From Dehalococcoidia bacterium (GTDB lineage: Bacteria; Chloroflexota; Dehalococcoidia; Lucifugimonadales; Lucifugimonadaceae), in assembly GCA_022819585.1 (NCBI GenBank), contig JAJEGY010000001.1, positions 1 through 64,000 on the forward strand: a DNA stretch of 64,000 nt. Direction: 5' to 3'. Below are positions 12,391 to 23,626 of this stretch, piece by piece. Within the stretch, counting starts at the first letter, position 1, and each line of letters begins with the position of its first letter. The notes below the pieces were generated by a model. It saw nothing but the letters and a program-made list of their open reading frames with translations, made no database searches and was not told the origin of the DNA. The position numbers and the translations under genes were made by a program.

Positions 12391-13365
12391 GTGAAAGTTG
12401 TAGTCACCCCCATGCCCGGAGGCGTCGGACCGGGAGAACCCGACGATGTCGTCATCCGAGACCTTGAAGCCACGTTCCCAGACATCGACTTCGTCTGGTG
12501 CAAGACGGAGGAGGACCAGCTGATCGCGATCGAAGACGCAGATGCGTACTGCGGTTGGCCGACGCGGAAGGTTTTCCTAGCCGCCAAGAATCTCAAGTGG
12601 ATACACTGCGCGGGCACCGGGATCGACGGGATCATGAAGATACCCGAACTTATCGATTCCAACATCCCGGTAACAAACTCGCGGGAATCGCATGTGAGTC
12701 CGATGGCGACGCATGTATTTGCGCTCATCACGTCGTTGGCTCAACGTTTGCCGGAGATGTTGCCGCAACAGATGGCGCGGGAGTGGCGGCCGGAGGATTA
12801 TGGATGGAGGCAGATCGAGCTTGAGGGGTCGGTTCTCGGCATCTACGGTTTTGGGAATATCGGACGGAGAGTTGCCAAGCGCGCCTTGGGCTTCGATATG
12901 CGGGTCTATGCGGTGGACAAGCATCCACGAACGTCCGAATTTGCGGAGGAGGTTTGGGGATTGGACAGGCTAGATGATCTGGTGGCGATGTCGGATTGGT
13001 TTGTTGTGGCCTGTCCTTACACTGACGAGTCGATGAACTCGATAGATCAGCGGCGGATCGGGATGATGAAGCCTACGGCGCACATCATCGTCATATCCCG
13101 AGGTGGCATTGTTGACGAAACGGCGATGTGCGAGGCGATCCGTAACGGTGAGCTGGCGGGAGCCGGGTTAGATGCGATGGAGCCTGAGCCGCCTGATCCT
13201 GACAGTCTGCTCTGGGACACGCCGAATGTGATCTTCTCGCCTCACGCGTCGGCGTTGGTGCCAGACATGTATCTCGGCAGACGAGAAGTGTTTAAGGCGA
13301 ATCTGCGGCGGTATCTTGTTGGGGAGCCGTTTATCTATGAGTGTGACAAGGCGGCAGGGTATTAG
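12391..13365 (+). CDS. D-2-hydroxyacid dehydrogenase family protein
   Basis: GIYGFGNIGRRVAKRALGFDMRVYAVD Rossmann motif; ISRGGIVDETAMCEAI; DALDAMEPEPP-type region; FSPHAS. Confidence 0.9.
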   Translation: MKVVVTPMPGGVGPGEPDDVVIRDLEATFPDIDFVWCKTEEDQLIAIEDADAYCGWPTRKVFLAAKNLKWIHCAGTGIDGIMKIPELIDSNIPVTNSRESHVSPMATHVFALITSLAQRLPEMLPQQMAREWRPEDYGWRQIELEGSVLGIYGFGNIGRRVAKRALGFDMRVYAVDKHPRTSEFAEEVWGLDRLDDLVAMSDWFVVACPYTDESMNSIDQRRIGMMKPTAHIIVISRGGIVDETAMCEAIRNGELAGAGLDAMEPEPPDPDSLLWDTPNVIFSPHASALVPDMYLGRREVFKANLRRYLVGEPFIYECDKAAGY

Positions 13366-13374
13366 TCCGCCTCC

Positions 13375-13701
13375 TCACTGCATCGGCGAATAATCCGTTG
13401 GAGCCAGCAAACGGTTCTCTACGTTCTTAACTAAGATGCCGTCTTTGTGAGATTCTTCGAAGACGCGTTGCCACTCGGGGTCGGCTCGGAAGCTGGCCCA
13501 TGCTTCGGCTCTTTGGTTGTGGTCTTCAAAGGCAACTAGGTAGACGAGTTGGTTGCTGTTCGGACCGACGTCGTGGGTCCAGTAGCCGATGTTCTTGATA
13601 CCGTGCTTCTCGAAGAGGGCCATGGTGTGGTTTCTGAAGCGGTCGTTGAGGTTCGGCAGTTTGCCAGCGAAGCATTCGTAGATTCGGAGTTCGTAGATCA
13701 T
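13375..13701 (-). CDS. NIPSNAP-family protein
   Basis: MIYELRIYECFAGKLPNLNDRFRNHTMALFEKHGIKNIGYW. Confidence 0.85.
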   Translation of the reverse strand: MIYELRIYECFAGKLPNLNDRFRNHTMALFEKHGIKNIGYWTHDVGPNSNQLVYLVAFEDHNQRAEAWASFRADPEWQRVFEESHKDGILVKNVENRLLAPTDYSPMQ

Positions 13702-13778
13702 GGTGTGGGCTCCTAGGGATGGAGATTGGTTTCAGTCACTCGATATCGTATCGCGCCGTTAACTCCGGTGACCTGTAG

Positions 13779-14600
13779 TCAACTCGAGCGCGAGTAGTGT
13801 GATTCGGCATCGCCAGGAAATTTGCCTTCTCCGACGTCATCAACATATTGTTTGACGGCGTCCACGATCACTCCTGCCAAGTCGCCGTAGTGGCCTGCGT
13901 GGCGCGGGCGGAACGTCGGGTCGAGGCCTAGCATGTCGTGGAAGACTTGGATTTGTCCGTCGCAGTGTGGGCCTGCACCGATGCCGATCGTGGGGATACT
14001 CAACTGCTCGGTTATCTCTTTTGACAGCTCTGACGGCATGAGTTCCAGCACTATTGAGTATGCTCCGGCGCGTTCGACTGCGAGGGCGTCCTCGATGACA
14101 CGCTGCGCGTTTGCGCCTCGACCTTGGACACGATATCCGCCGAAGGAGTGGATGGACTGGGGTGTGAAGCCTACGTGCCCCATGACAGGGATCCCCGCCG
14201 AAACCATGGCCTGTATCGTCTCCTCGACCGCGATCCCTCCCTCGAGCTTCACGGATTGGGCGCCACCCTCTTTCATGAGGCGGACAGCGTTGCGGACAGC
14301 TGTCGGGATGTCTGACTGGTAGCTGCCGAACGGCATGTCTGCGACTACGAAGGCACGTTTGGCACCGCGTGTAACTGCGGCCGTCGCGCGTACCATGTCA
14401 TCGACCGTTACCGGGACCGTCGAGTCGTATCCAAGAACCACGTTTCCGAGACTGTCGCCGACCAATATAGCCGGCATCCCTGCAGCATCGGTCAACAGCG
14501 CCTGATTGTAGTCGTACGCCGTCACCATGGGGATCAACTCGCCCCGATCTTTGGCGGTCTGGAAGTAGCGGACGGTGAGCCGTCGCGGAGGTTCTGTCAT
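13779..14600 (-). CDS. panB: 3-methyl-2-oxobutanoate hydroxymethyltransferase
   Basis: [83 protein letters not shown]. Start placed at MTEPPRRL rather than the ORF start. Confidence 0.95.
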   Translation of the reverse strand: MTEPPRRLTVRYFQTAKDRGELIPMVTAYDYNQALLTDAAGMPAILVGDSLGNVVLGYDSTVPVTVDDMVRATAAVTRGAKRAFVVADMPFGSYQSDIPTAVRNAVRLMKEGGAQSVKLEGGIAVEETIQAMVSAGIPVMGHVGFTPQSIHSFGGYRVQGRGANAQRVIEDALAVERAGAYSIVLELMPSELSKEITEQLSIPTIGIGAGPHCDGQIQVFHDMLGLDPTFRPRHAGHYGDLAGVIVDAVKQYVDDVGEGKFPGDAESHYSRSS

Positions 14601-14795
14601 ATTGCAATTATCTACGTTGGAGGGTATCTGAACTGGATTCATAGAATTTGGAGGATCGGGGCTGGGTTTGGGGTTTCGGTTGTTTGCCCACCCTCCGCCT
14701 CCCACTATCCTTGGGTTCTCGTTTTCGTGGGAATGACGAGGAAGGAAATTCGACGGATATCGCCTTGGATTTTTGATTAGTTTAGGATTCTGGGA

Positions 14796-15314
14796 ATGAG
14801 TGAGAATGCGAATGGTCCTTTGGTTTCAGTGATAATGGGCAGCCGGTCGGACTTGCCTACGATGCGTCATGCGGCGGAGGTTTTGGGGGAGTTGGGGATT
14901 AGTCATGAAGTGCGGATTGTTTCGGCGCACCGGACGCCGAGGTTGATGACGGAGTTCGCGAAGGAGGCTAAGGATCGGGGGGTGAAGGTGATAATCGCAG
15001 GGGCTGGTGGTGCGGCGCATCTGCCGGGGATGGTTGCAGCAAACACGAATCTGCCGGTGATCGGGGTGCCGGTGGAGAGTTCGGCTTTGAGCGGGCTGGA
15101 TTCGTTGCTGTCGATAGTTCAGATGCCGCGGGGAGTGCCGGTGGCTACGGTTGCGATCGGGAGGTCGGGAGCGGTGAATGCGGGGTTGTTGGCGGCGCAG
15201 ATTGTGGGGACGTTTGACGAGGAGGTTTTTGCGCGGTTGGTGGAGCGTAGGGAGAGTGCGGAGGCGGAGGTTTTGGGGGGGACGTTTGTTGGTGAGGAAG
15301 ATCTGACGGGGTAG
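14796..15314 (+). CDS. purE: 5-(carboxyamino)imidazole ribonucleotide mutase
   Basis: [42 protein letters not shown]. Confidence 0.97.
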   Translation: MSENANGPLVSVIMGSRSDLPTMRHAAEVLGELGISHEVRIVSAHRTPRLMTEFAKEAKDRGVKVIIAGAGGAAHLPGMVAANTNLPVIGVPVESSALSGLDSLLSIVQMPRGVPVATVAIGRSGAVNAGLLAAQIVGTFDEEVFARLVERRESAEAEVLGGTFVGEEDLTG

Positions 15315-15327
15315 ATCGGTTTCAGGG

Positions 15328-16485
15328 ATGTCAGGACGAGAATTGCACCCCGGTTCGGCCATCGGGATTTTTGGTGGTGGACAGTTGGGTCGGATGTTGG
15401 CTGTGGCCGCGCGGGTGATGGGGTATCGGACGATTTCGTTGGGTCCGGCAGTGGATTGTCCAGCTTCACAGGTTACGGATTTTCATATCGCGGCTGCGTA
15501 TGATGATTTGGGTGCTGCTGAGGAGTTGGCGGAGCGGTCGGATGTTGTGACGTATGAGTTTGAGAATGTGGATGCGGCTGCGATCGAGAGGATTGCGGAG
15601 TTGAAGCCGGTGTTTCCTTCGCCATCGGTGCTAAGGGTTTGTCAGGATCGGGAGATTGAGAAATCGACGATGAGGGAGTTGGGGATCGGGGTACCGGAGT
15701 TTCGGGTTGTTCGGAGTGTGAGGGAGGCGGTTGAGGCTGTGGGGGAGATTGGAGCGCCGGTGGTGATGAAGACTACTCGGTGGGGGTATGACGGTAAGGG
15801 ACAGAGCGTGGTTCGGGATGATGGTGAGGCTGCGTCAGCGTTTGATGGTTTGGGAGGGACAGAGGATGCGCCGGTGATTGTTGAGGGGTTTGTGGATTTT
15901 GAGATGGAGGTTTCCGTGGTTTGTGCTCGGAATTTGGATGGGGAGATGCGGACATTTCCGGTTTCGGAGAATGTGCATGTCGAAGGGATTTTGGATACGT
16001 CGATTGTTCCGGCGCGGTGTTCGGATGAGATGAAGGCCGAGGCAGAACGGGTGGCGATGCGAATTGCTGAGGGTTTGGATGTAGTCGGACTGATAGCGGT
16101 GGAGATGTTTGTGACGCGGGATGGCGAGGTTTTGGTAAATGAGTTAGCGCCGCGTCCGCATAATTCGGGGCATTACACGATTGAGGGTTGCGAGACTTCG
16201 CAGTTCGAGCAGTTGGCGCGAATCATGTTGGGAATGCCGATGGGTGATGTGGGATTGCGCTCGCCTACGGTGATGGTGAATCTGTTAGGTGATGTGTGGG
16301 AGGCGACTGATGGGTCGCCGGATTGGGCGGCGGTATTGGGGATCGAGAGGGCGCATCTGCATCTTTATGGGAAGTCTGGTTATCGGGTTGGTCGTAAGAT
16401 GGGTCATATAACGATTACGGGTGAGACGGCAGAAGAGGCGTTAGCAGTTGCGGTCGCTGCGCGTGAAGCGGCGGCGTGTGCTTGA
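15328..16485 (+). CDS. purK: 5-(carboxyamino)imidazole ribonucleotide synthase
   Basis: IGIFGGGQLGRMLAVAARVMGY; ATP-grasp; NELAPRPHNSGHYTIEGCETSQFEQ. Confidence 0.97.
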   Translation: MSGRELHPGSAIGIFGGGQLGRMLAVAARVMGYRTISLGPAVDCPASQVTDFHIAAAYDDLGAAEELAERSDVVTYEFENVDAAAIERIAELKPVFPSPSVLRVCQDREIEKSTMRELGIGVPEFRVVRSVREAVEAVGEIGAPVVMKTTRWGYDGKGQSVVRDDGEAASAFDGLGGTEDAPVIVEGFVDFEMEVSVVCARNLDGEMRTFPVSENVHVEGILDTSIVPARCSDEMKAEAERVAMRIAEGLDVVGLIAVEMFVTRDGEVLVNELAPRPHNSGHYTIEGCETSQFEQLARIMLGMPMGDVGLRSPTVMVNLLGDVWEATDGSPDWAAVLGIERAHLHLYGKSGYRVGRKMGHITITGETAEEALAVAVAAREAAACA

Positions 16486-16503
16486 GGGTTTGAGCGAGCA
16501 GTC

Positions 16504-17577
16504 ATGCCAGCATTTGTAGTTTCAGCGCCTTCCGAGTCGCGGCGGTTGATCCGTCGTCGGCGTTGGAATTTGTTCCGCGGGATAATGGCGCTGTTGACGG
16601 TGCTGGCGATCGGTGTGGTTGGTTTCAAGGTGATCGAGGGTGATGATTGGACGTGGATGGATGCGGCGTATATGTCGGTGATCACGATGTCGACGGTGGG
16701 ATTTGAGGAAGTGAGGCCGCTGAGCGAGCTGGGGCGGGTGTTTTCGATAGTGATAATCATCACCGGGGTGGGGGCGTTTGCGTATACATTTGCGACATTG
16801 GGGGAGCAATTGATATCAGGTCAGCTAGTTTCGAACTTGCGGCAACGCGGGACAGAGGCGATGATGCGGCGGTTGAAGGGTCATCACATCGTGGTGGGTT
16901 ACGGCGATACGGGGACGATTGTGGCGTCGGAGTTGAATGCCACGCTGGGAACACGAGTGGTGGTTATCGACAACAACGGCGAGGCGGTTCGGAACGCGTC
17001 AGAGGATGGTTACATCGGTATCCATGGTGATGGCGGTCAGGACGAGGTGTTGATGAAGGCTGGGATTGAACGTGCGTCGAGTTTGATCTGCACAGTGTCG
17101 CCGGATTCGGCGGCGTTGATGACGGTGTTGACGGCGCATGTTATGGCGCCGGAGCTGGAGATTGTTGCGAAGGCGACGCTGCCGGAGTCGGAATCGAAGC
17201 TACTGCGTGCGGGCGCTTCAAACGTGGTGTCGATGCATCACATTGCTGCTCGGAGCATCGTGGAGGCGATATTGGATCAGGACGCGCCGATGGAGATCGG
17301 GAACGCGGCGATCGAAGTAGAAGGCGGACGGTTGGCAGTGATTACGGAAGAGGTAGTGGTGATTCGCGGCGGCGGGTACGACGGCAAGACAATTGGAGAA
17401 TGTGGCGTCGCTACGGCTAGCCGGGCCGATGTAGTCGCAATGCGGCGCGGGGATTCAGGAGGGATTATCGACGTAACCGACGATGTTGTTATGCGCGGCG
17501 GCGACGCGTTGATTTTGATCGGTGCGCCCGCGCATGTCGAAGGGGCGGTTGAGGTTTTGATGCGGGGTCAGGAGTAA
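16504..17577 (+). CDS. Two-TM potassium channel with TrkA-N and TrkA-C domains
   Basis: Selectivity-filter-like STVGFEEVRPLSELGRVF, then HHIVVGYGDTGTIVASEL Rossmann domain. Confidence 0.88.
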   Translation: MPAFVVSAPSESRRLIRRRRWNLFRGIMALLTVLAIGVVGFKVIEGDDWTWMDAAYMSVITMSTVGFEEVRPLSELGRVFSIVIIITGVGAFAYTFATLGEQLISGQLVSNLRQRGTEAMMRRLKGHHIVVGYGDTGTIVASELNATLGTRVVVIDNNGEAVRNASEDGYIGIHGDGGQDEVLMKAGIERASSLICTVSPDSAALMTVLTAHVMAPELEIVAKATLPESESKLLRAGASNVVSMHHIAARSIVEAILDQDAPMEIGNAAIEVEGGRLAVITEEVVVIRGGGYDGKTIGECGVATASRADVVAMRRGDSGGIIDVTDDVVMRGGDALILIGAPAHVEGAVEVLMRGQE

Positions 17578-17616
17578 CGACCCCCAAGCATGAGGGCAAC
17601 CACAAGGGTCGCCCCT
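17578..17616. repeat. Dispersed GTAGGGGC... palindrome-like repeat between convergent genes
   Basis: Minus strand reads GTAGGGGCGACCCTTGTGGTTGCCCTCATGCTTGGGGG; related sequences at about 25942 and about 63497. Confidence 0.45.
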
Positions 17617-19651
17617 ACGTGACGGGTTCGCGTTGTTTTTGGAGTGCCTCTTTGCCGGCATTTAGGGTTTCGATGATGGAGTCGGTGTCGAAGACGCAGC
17701 CGCCCCAGATGCCGCCGGATGCAGATTGGAGTGCGGCCCAGAGTCGCGAGTCGTCGGGGATTTGTGGATGGGGAGTCAGGTTATCAGGGGTTGGTCGGTC
17801 TTCGAGTTCTTGGGTGCCCCAGTTGGCACCGTGGTAGGTGTCGTTTTCACCGACGAGATTTATGGAGCCGGTGAGGTTGGTGCGATCAATGATGATTTCG
17901 ACAAGGTCGCCTTCTCGAACGCGTCCGATGGGGCCGCCTGCGAGTGCTTCGGGTCCGACATGCCCGATACATGCTCCAGTTGAGACTCCGGAGAACCGGG
18001 CGTCGGTGATGAGGGCGACGTGTTTGCCATAGGAGAGGTGTTTGAGCGCGGCGGTGATTTGGTAGAGCTCTTCCATGCCTGTGCCTAAGGGTCCGCCGCA
18101 GTTGACGATCATGATGTCGCCAGCTTTGATCTTGTGGTCATCGTCGCGGGTCTTGATAGCCGCGATGGCATCGCGTTCGGATGTGAAGACGCGGGCTTTG
18201 CCGGTGTTTCGGTAAACGCCATCGTCATCGACGACTGTTGGGTCGATGGCGGTGGACTTGATGACTGAGCCTTGCGGCGCGAGGTTTCCGCCGGGGAATG
18301 TGACGGTGCTGGTGAGGCCTTTGGATTTCGCGCGGTCAGCAGACATGATGACGTTGTCGGGGTCTATTCCGTCAACGTTTCGGAGGTAGTTGCGCATGTC
18401 TTGGCGTCGATCAGAGGCTTCCCACCAATCCAAGTTCTCATCGAGGGACTGTCCGGTGGCGGTTAGGACTGTGGTGTCGAGGAGGCCTAGATTGCGTAGG
18501 TGGAGCATGACCTCGGGTACGCCTCCAGCGGCGTAGAGCTGCGCGGTAGGGTGTCCGATGGGACCGTTGGGGAGGACATCTACGATGCGGGGGACTTCGT
18601 CGTTGACCCGTCGCCAGTCGTCGACATTCATTCGTCTTCGTCCGGCGGCGTGAGCGATCGCGGGGGTGTGGAGTAGAAGATTGGTGGAGCCTCCACATGC
18701 TGCATGGACGACCATTGCGTTTTCAAATGCGGCGTCGGTGAGGATGTCGTTGGACTTGATGCCGCGGTTTTCGGCCATGACGAGTGCGCGTGCGGATCGA
18801 ACGGCGACATCGAACCATGCGGGGGTTCCGGAGGGAGATAGTGCGCCGTGGGTGATGGCTAGTCCGAGGGCTTCAGATACGACTTGAGACGTTCCGGCAG
18901 TTCCGAGGAACTGGCACCCGCCGCCGGGGGAGGCGCAGGCGCGGCATCCGACGTCTTGTGCATATTCGAGGGTGACTTCGCCTTGCGCGAATCGGGCACC
19001 GATGGACTGGATCATGCCAGCATCTTCGCCGGATTTAGGGGCGAGAGTGACGCCGCCGGGGACGACTACTACAGGTTTGTCACGGAGTCCGGCGACGGCC
19101 ATCATCATTGCGGGTAGGCCTTTGTCGCAGGATGCGATGCCTAAGACGCCGCGGGCGGTTGGTAGAGACCGGGCCTGGCGTCGGAAGACCTGAGCTGCAT
19201 CGTTCCTGTATGGCAGGGAGTCCATCATGCCCGTAGTGCCCTGCGTTCGACCATCGCACGGGTCGGAGCAGAAAGTGGCGAAGGGGAGGCCGTTCAAACG
19301 GTCGAACTCTTCAGAAGCGGCCTTGACCATTGAGGAGAGTTCGAAGTGTCCGGTGTGTAGGCCGAGGGCGACTGGTGTGCCGTCTTCTTCTCGGAGGCCG
19401 CCAGCGGTAGCAAGGATGATGAACTGCTTCCGCATGAGTTCAGCAGGATTCCATCCCATTCCCGCGTTTTGGGTCATGCCGAAGTGATCACCGCTGGGAC
19501 TGTTGGTGAGGAAATCGGCAGTGAAGGGGAGGACACCTGAGGGCCCGTCAGCACGGGTGCGGATTTCGCGTAATCCGGCTGGTTGTTCAGTGCCTAGAAC
19601 ATCTTCCGGGGTGAGTTCTGTGGTCTCGTTGCTGCCGTTTTTGGTGGTCAT
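17615..19651 (-). CDS. Dihydroxy-acid dehydratase / IlvD-Edd family dehydratase
   Basis: [85 protein letters not shown]. Confidence 0.93.
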   Translation of the reverse strand: MTTKNGSNETTELTPEDVLGTEQPAGLREIRTRADGPSGVLPFTADFLTNSPSGDHFGMTQNAGMGWNPAELMRKQFIILATAGGLREEDGTPVALGLHTGHFELSSMVKAASEEFDRLNGLPFATFCSDPCDGRTQGTTGMMDSLPYRNDAAQVFRRQARSLPTARGVLGIASCDKGLPAMMMAVAGLRDKPVVVVPGGVTLAPKSGEDAGMIQSIGARFAQGEVTLEYAQDVGCRACASPGGGCQFLGTAGTSQVVSEALGLAITHGALSPSGTPAWFDVAVRSARALVMAENRGIKSNDILTDAAFENAMVVHAACGGSTNLLLHTPAIAHAAGRRRMNVDDWRRVNDEVPRIVDVLPNGPIGHPTAQLYAAGGVPEVMLHLRNLGLLDTTVLTATGQSLDENLDWWEASDRRQDMRNYLRNVDGIDPDNVIMSADRAKSKGLTSTVTFPGGNLAPQGSVIKSTAIDPTVVDDDGVYRNTGKARVFTSERDAIAAIKTRDDDHKIKAGDIMIVNCGGPLGTGMEELYQITAALKHLSYGKHVALITDARFSGVSTGACIGHVGPEALAGGPIGRVREGDLVEIIIDRTNLTGSINLVGENDTYHGANWGTQELEDRPTPDNLTPHPQIPDDSRLWAALQSASGGIWGGCVFDTDSIIETLNAGKEALQKQREPVT

Positions 19652-19846
19652 GGCGGTGGTCTCGAAGGGACTATCTGACGAATTTGGGATGTCGTCTCAG
19701 TGCAGTTTTTCACCTATATAATCGGTTGGCGAAAGTATAGAAGATGGCGTCGTGTAGGGGTTTGATCGCATTCCCCCGTTACCCCGCCCCTCTGGATTCC
19801 GGCCTTCACCGGAATGACGGAGATCCCGTGAAGGCGTGAAGCTGGA

Positions 19847-20620
19847 TTGACAGAGCCGATTCTGAAGGTTGAGGACGCGGTCTGCGCGTTCGGGGGATTG
19901 CGCGCGGTCGACAACTGTTCGTTCGAGGTTGAGGCGGGGACGATCACGGGTTTGATCGGACCGAATGGTGCCGGGAAGTCGACGATGTTCAATCTGATCA
20001 CGGATATGGTGCCGTTGCAGAGCGGTCGAATCTTCTTTGACGGGCGACGGTTGGATGGGATTCCTCCGCATTCGGTTGCCCGACGGGGTGTGGCTAGGAC
20101 TTTTCAGATACCAGGTGAGTTGGGTCGGATGACAGTGTTGGAGAATTTGGCGCTGGTACCAGAGGGACAGATTGGAGAGGCGATGTTCACGTCGGTGTTT
20201 GCGCCGATGTTGGTGAGGAGACAGGAGGAGAACATACGGGCGCAGGCGAGGGAGGTGTTGGAGCTTTTGCTGTTGGATCATCTTGAAACGGAGTTGGCAG
20301 CGAACCTCTCTACAGGGCAGAAGAAGCTTTTGGAGATTGGTCGGGCGTTGATGGCGTCGCCGAAGCTGGTTCTATTGGATGAACCGGCGGCGGGAGTGAA
20401 TCCCACGTTGATGCAGAACATCGTTCGAACGATTAAGAATTTGAGGGATGAGCAGAATATCACGTGGGTGATCGTGGAGCATGATGTTCCGCTGATCATG
20501 GAGATGTGTGATTCGGTGATCGTGATGGCGGAGGGGAAAGTGATCGCGCATGGGACGCCGGAGGAGGTGCGGAGCGATGCGCGGGTTTTGGAAGCGTATC
20601 TCGGGGGGATCGAGGCGTGA
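19847..20620 (+). CDS. Branched-chain amino acid type ABC transporter ATPase (LivG-like)
   Basis: GLIGPNGAGKSTMFNLITD; LSTGQKKLLEIGRALMASPKLVLLDEPAAGVNP. Confidence 0.92.
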   Translation: MTEPILKVEDAVCAFGGLRAVDNCSFEVEAGTITGLIGPNGAGKSTMFNLITDMVPLQSGRIFFDGRRLDGIPPHSVARRGVARTFQIPGELGRMTVLENLALVPEGQIGEAMFTSVFAPMLVRRQEENIRAQAREVLELLLLDHLETELAANLSTGQKKLLEIGRALMASPKLVLLDEPAAGVNPTLMQNIVRTIKNLRDEQNITWVIVEHDVPLIMEMCDSVIVMAEGKVIAHGTPEEVRSDARVLEAYLGGIEA

Positions 20621-21381
20621 GCTCTGCGGCTGCGGATAATGGGACCCCTCCGGCGCTTGAGATTGCGGATTTGGAGGCGGGTTATGGGCCGACTGTGATC
20701 GCTCGTGGGATTTCTATTGTTGTGAACAAGGGCGAGATGGTCACGATAATCGGGCCGAACGGATCTGGCAAGTCGACGACGATCAAGGCGATATTCGGTT
20801 TGGCGGATGTTGAAGGTGGATCGATACGGCTGCACGGTGAGGACATAACGGGTGAGCGTGCTGACAGGTTGATTGCGAAGGGGGTCGGGTACGTGCCGCA
20901 GGCAGGGAACATCTTCCCTACTTTGTCGGTTCGGGAGAATGTGGAGATGGGGGCGTTTACCTTGCATGGGGATCTGGACGCACGGATTGAGAAGGTACAG
21001 GATCTGTTTCCGCTTTTGAGAGAACGGTGGAAAGAGAATGCGGGGCACCTGTCGGGTGGTCAACGCCAGATGTTGGCGTTGGCGAGGGCTTTAGTGGCGG
21101 AACCGAGCGTATTGCTGTTGGATGAGCCGACTGCAGGGTTGGCACCGCAGATCGTAGATCAAGTTTTGGAGCAGATTCGCGAGATTAATCGGAGCGGGGT
21201 TTCGATATTGCTGGTGGAGCAGAACGCGATCAAAGCGTTGCGGCATAGCGATAGGGCTTATGTGCTGGCTCGCGGGCGGAACTTCTTCGACGACACGGCT
21301 GACGGGCTTTTGAACAATCCGGATATCGGTCGGGTCTTCTTAGGACTAGGCGGAGCAGATGAGGAAGGCTCGGATGGTTAA
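20617..21381 (+). CDS. Branched-chain amino acid type ABC transporter ATPase (LivF-like)
   Basis: IIGPNGSGKSTTIKAIFGL; LSGGQRQMLALARALVAEPSVLLLDEPTAGLAP. Confidence 0.92.
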   Translation: MSSAAADNGTPPALEIADLEAGYGPTVIARGISIVVNKGEMVTIIGPNGSGKSTTIKAIFGLADVEGGSIRLHGEDITGERADRLIAKGVGYVPQAGNIFPTLSVRENVEMGAFTLHGDLDARIEKVQDLFPLLRERWKENAGHLSGGQRQMLALARALVAEPSVLLLDEPTAGLAPQIVDQVLEQIREINRSGVSILLVEQNAIKALRHSDRAYVLARGRNFFDDTADGLLNNPDIGRVFLGLGGADEEGSDG

Positions 21382-22462
21382 CGTCGGAGATCGGTTGTCA
21401 ATGATTTTTAACCGGAACGCGATCAGGGACGCGGTGATTGCGGTTGTGGGTGAACGCGGGTTGATGGTTATTGAGAGATCGGCGCTGATAGCGGTTGGTG
21501 GTCTAGCGATTTGGGCGTTGATTTGGCAGTTGGATTTGACTGTGAATGGATTGTTGGTGGGATCGGTGTATGCGCTGGGGGCTGTGGGATTGTCGTTGGT
21601 ATATGGGAATCTGCATCTCCCGAATATTGCCCACGGAGACTACATGACGTTGGGAGCGTTTGCGGCCTTGTGGGTATTTACCTCAGTATTGCCTGATGCT
21701 TGGAGCATGAATTCGGTGGGCCCGTTTACGTTCAGTTACACGTTGTTTATCGCTTTGCCGATTGGGGTTTTGTTTGTAGCGGTTTTTGCGGTGGTGGTTG
21801 ATCAATTGGTTTATCGGACGATGCGAAGGCGAGGCGCGTTGCCCGGGGTGATGGCATTGGCGTCGTTAGGAGTGGCGATTGCGTTGCGGGGTTTCATCCA
21901 ATACATCTGGGGGACCGAGGTGGAGCATTTCCCCCGTGAATCGAAGAAGTTTTTCATCTGGACCGTCGATCTCTTTCATCTGCAAGACGTGGTGGTCCGG
22001 ATACCGCCGGACATGATCTTTGTGGCGATTGCGGCGATTGTGCTGACGCTGGCGACGTATCTGTTCTTGAACATGACGAAGTGGGGAAAGGCGATGCGTG
22101 CGGCGGCGGACAATGAGGATTTGGCGCGAGTGACGGGGATTGACGTTGAGCGGACTAATCTATTGACGTGGGTGATCGGCGGTGGGATGGCTGCTGCTGC
22201 TGGAATTTTGTTCGCCACAGGTCAGGGACAGCTGTTGACGATATCGGGTTGGAAGATATTGATCCCGCTGTTCGCGGCGGTTGTGGCTGGTGGGATCGGG
22301 AACCCTTACGGGGCGTTTGCAGGGGCCATCTTTGTGGGAGTTGTAGGGGAAGTATCGACAGCTTGGTTGGATCCTTCGTATAAACCGGCGGTGTTCTTTG
22401 CGGCGATCATCGTGCTGCTTCTAGTGCGGCCTAACGGTCTGTTCGGGCAGAGCCGGAGTTAG
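21359..22462 (+). CDS. Branched-chain amino acid type ABC permease (LivH-like)
   Basis: TVNGLLVGSVYALGAVGLSLVYGNLHLPNIAHGDYMTLGAF. Confidence 0.9.
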   Translation: MRKARMVNVGDRLSMIFNRNAIRDAVIAVVGERGLMVIERSALIAVGGLAIWALIWQLDLTVNGLLVGSVYALGAVGLSLVYGNLHLPNIAHGDYMTLGAFAALWVFTSVLPDAWSMNSVGPFTFSYTLFIALPIGVLFVAVFAVVVDQLVYRTMRRRGALPGVMALASLGVAIALRGFIQYIWGTEVEHFPRESKKFFIWTVDLFHLQDVVVRIPPDMIFVAIAAIVLTLATYLFLNMTKWGKAMRAAADNEDLARVTGIDVERTNLLTWVIGGGMAAAAGILFATGQGQLLTISGWKILIPLFAAVVAGGIGNPYGAFAGAIFVGVVGEVSTAWLDPSYKPAVFFAAIIVLLLVRPNGLFGQSRS

Positions 22463-22467
22463 GCGAG

Positions 22468-23445
22468 ATGTTTGGCGAGTTTGAAGGTCTGATCCTGCAC
22501 ATCGGGAGTTTCTTGGTGATCGCGGGAATCTACGCGATCATCAACGTCGGATTGAACGTGCACTACGGGCACACGGGGTTGTTCAACATCGGGATTGCGG
22601 CGTTTTTCGCGCTTGGGGCGTATACAGCTTCGATTTTGGTGATGCCGCCACCCAATCCAGACCTCTACCAGCGTTACGAGTGGGGTGGGAATCTAGCATT
22701 TACGCTGGGAGCAGAGCGGATCGGCTTTGATCTGTGGTTCCCGCTGGTCTTGATTGCTGCAGCAGCGGTGTGTGCGGCGGTGGCGTATCTGGTCGGAAGT
22801 ATCACGATTCGGTTGCGCGGAGACTATCTTGCGATAACGACATTGGGGCTGGGCGAAGCAGTGCGGTTGGTCTTCACTAACGAAGGGTGGTTGGCAGACG
22901 GTACGCGTGGGTTGAACGGTATTCCTCGTGTGCTAGATGGTCTCGTCGATCCGCACTGGTACGATTTTGTGTTTCTGCCTCTGGTGCTGATCGTGCTTTT
23001 GATCGTCTACTTCGTGTCGCAGCGGTTGGCGGGATCACCATGGGGTCGGGTGATATTGGCAATACGGGAGAATGAAGACACGGTTGAGATGGTTGGAAAG
23101 AACGCGTTTCAGTTCAAGTTGCAGGCGTTTGCCTACGGTGCGGCGTTGATGGGTATCGGTGGAGCGTTGTATGCGTTCGCCAAACACTCGATCACCCCAC
23201 AGGCGTTTGAGCCGTTTTTCGCGACGTTCATAATCTGGGCGATGCTGATACTAGGCGGTAGCGGTAACCATCGGGGAGCGATCTTGGGCGCGTTCGTGTT
23301 GTGGGTGGTGATTTCAAGTTCGCAATTCCTGCCCGGTTTCTTGGCAGACCCGAACCTCAGGTTGGCAGTGATCGGATTGATCATCGTGGTCGTGTTGCTG
23401 GTCCGGCCAGCAGGGATCATACCTGAGACACGGACGCGGACGTAA
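22468..23445 (+). CDS. Branched-chain amino acid type ABC permease (LivM-like)
   Basis: INVGLNVHYGHTGLFNIGIAAFFALGAYTASIL; RGDYLAITTLGLGEAVRLV. Confidence 0.9.
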   Translation: MFGEFEGLILHIGSFLVIAGIYAIINVGLNVHYGHTGLFNIGIAAFFALGAYTASILVMPPPNPDLYQRYEWGGNLAFTLGAERIGFDLWFPLVLIAAAAVCAAVAYLVGSITIRLRGDYLAITTLGLGEAVRLVFTNEGWLADGTRGLNGIPRVLDGLVDPHWYDFVFLPLVLIVLLIVYFVSQRLAGSPWGRVILAIRENEDTVEMVGKNAFQFKLQAFAYGAALMGIGGALYAFAKHSITPQAFEPFFATFIIWAMLILGGSGNHRGAILGAFVLWVVISSSQFLPGFLADPNLRLAVIGLIIVVVLLVRPAGIIPETRTRT

Positions 23446-23626
23446 ACGGCGCTTTACCCGGGCGTCGGTTTACTTCGCAGGTATTTGCATTAACATTCAA
23501 TTGTTCGTTGGCCTGACGATCGCGGGTTAGCCGCGCGGAGGTTCAACGAATCCAAAACATGGCGAACGGGTCGTCGCGCCAGGCAGGCGTAGTCGACATC
23601 AATATGAAAGCAGGAGGACCATCTGA

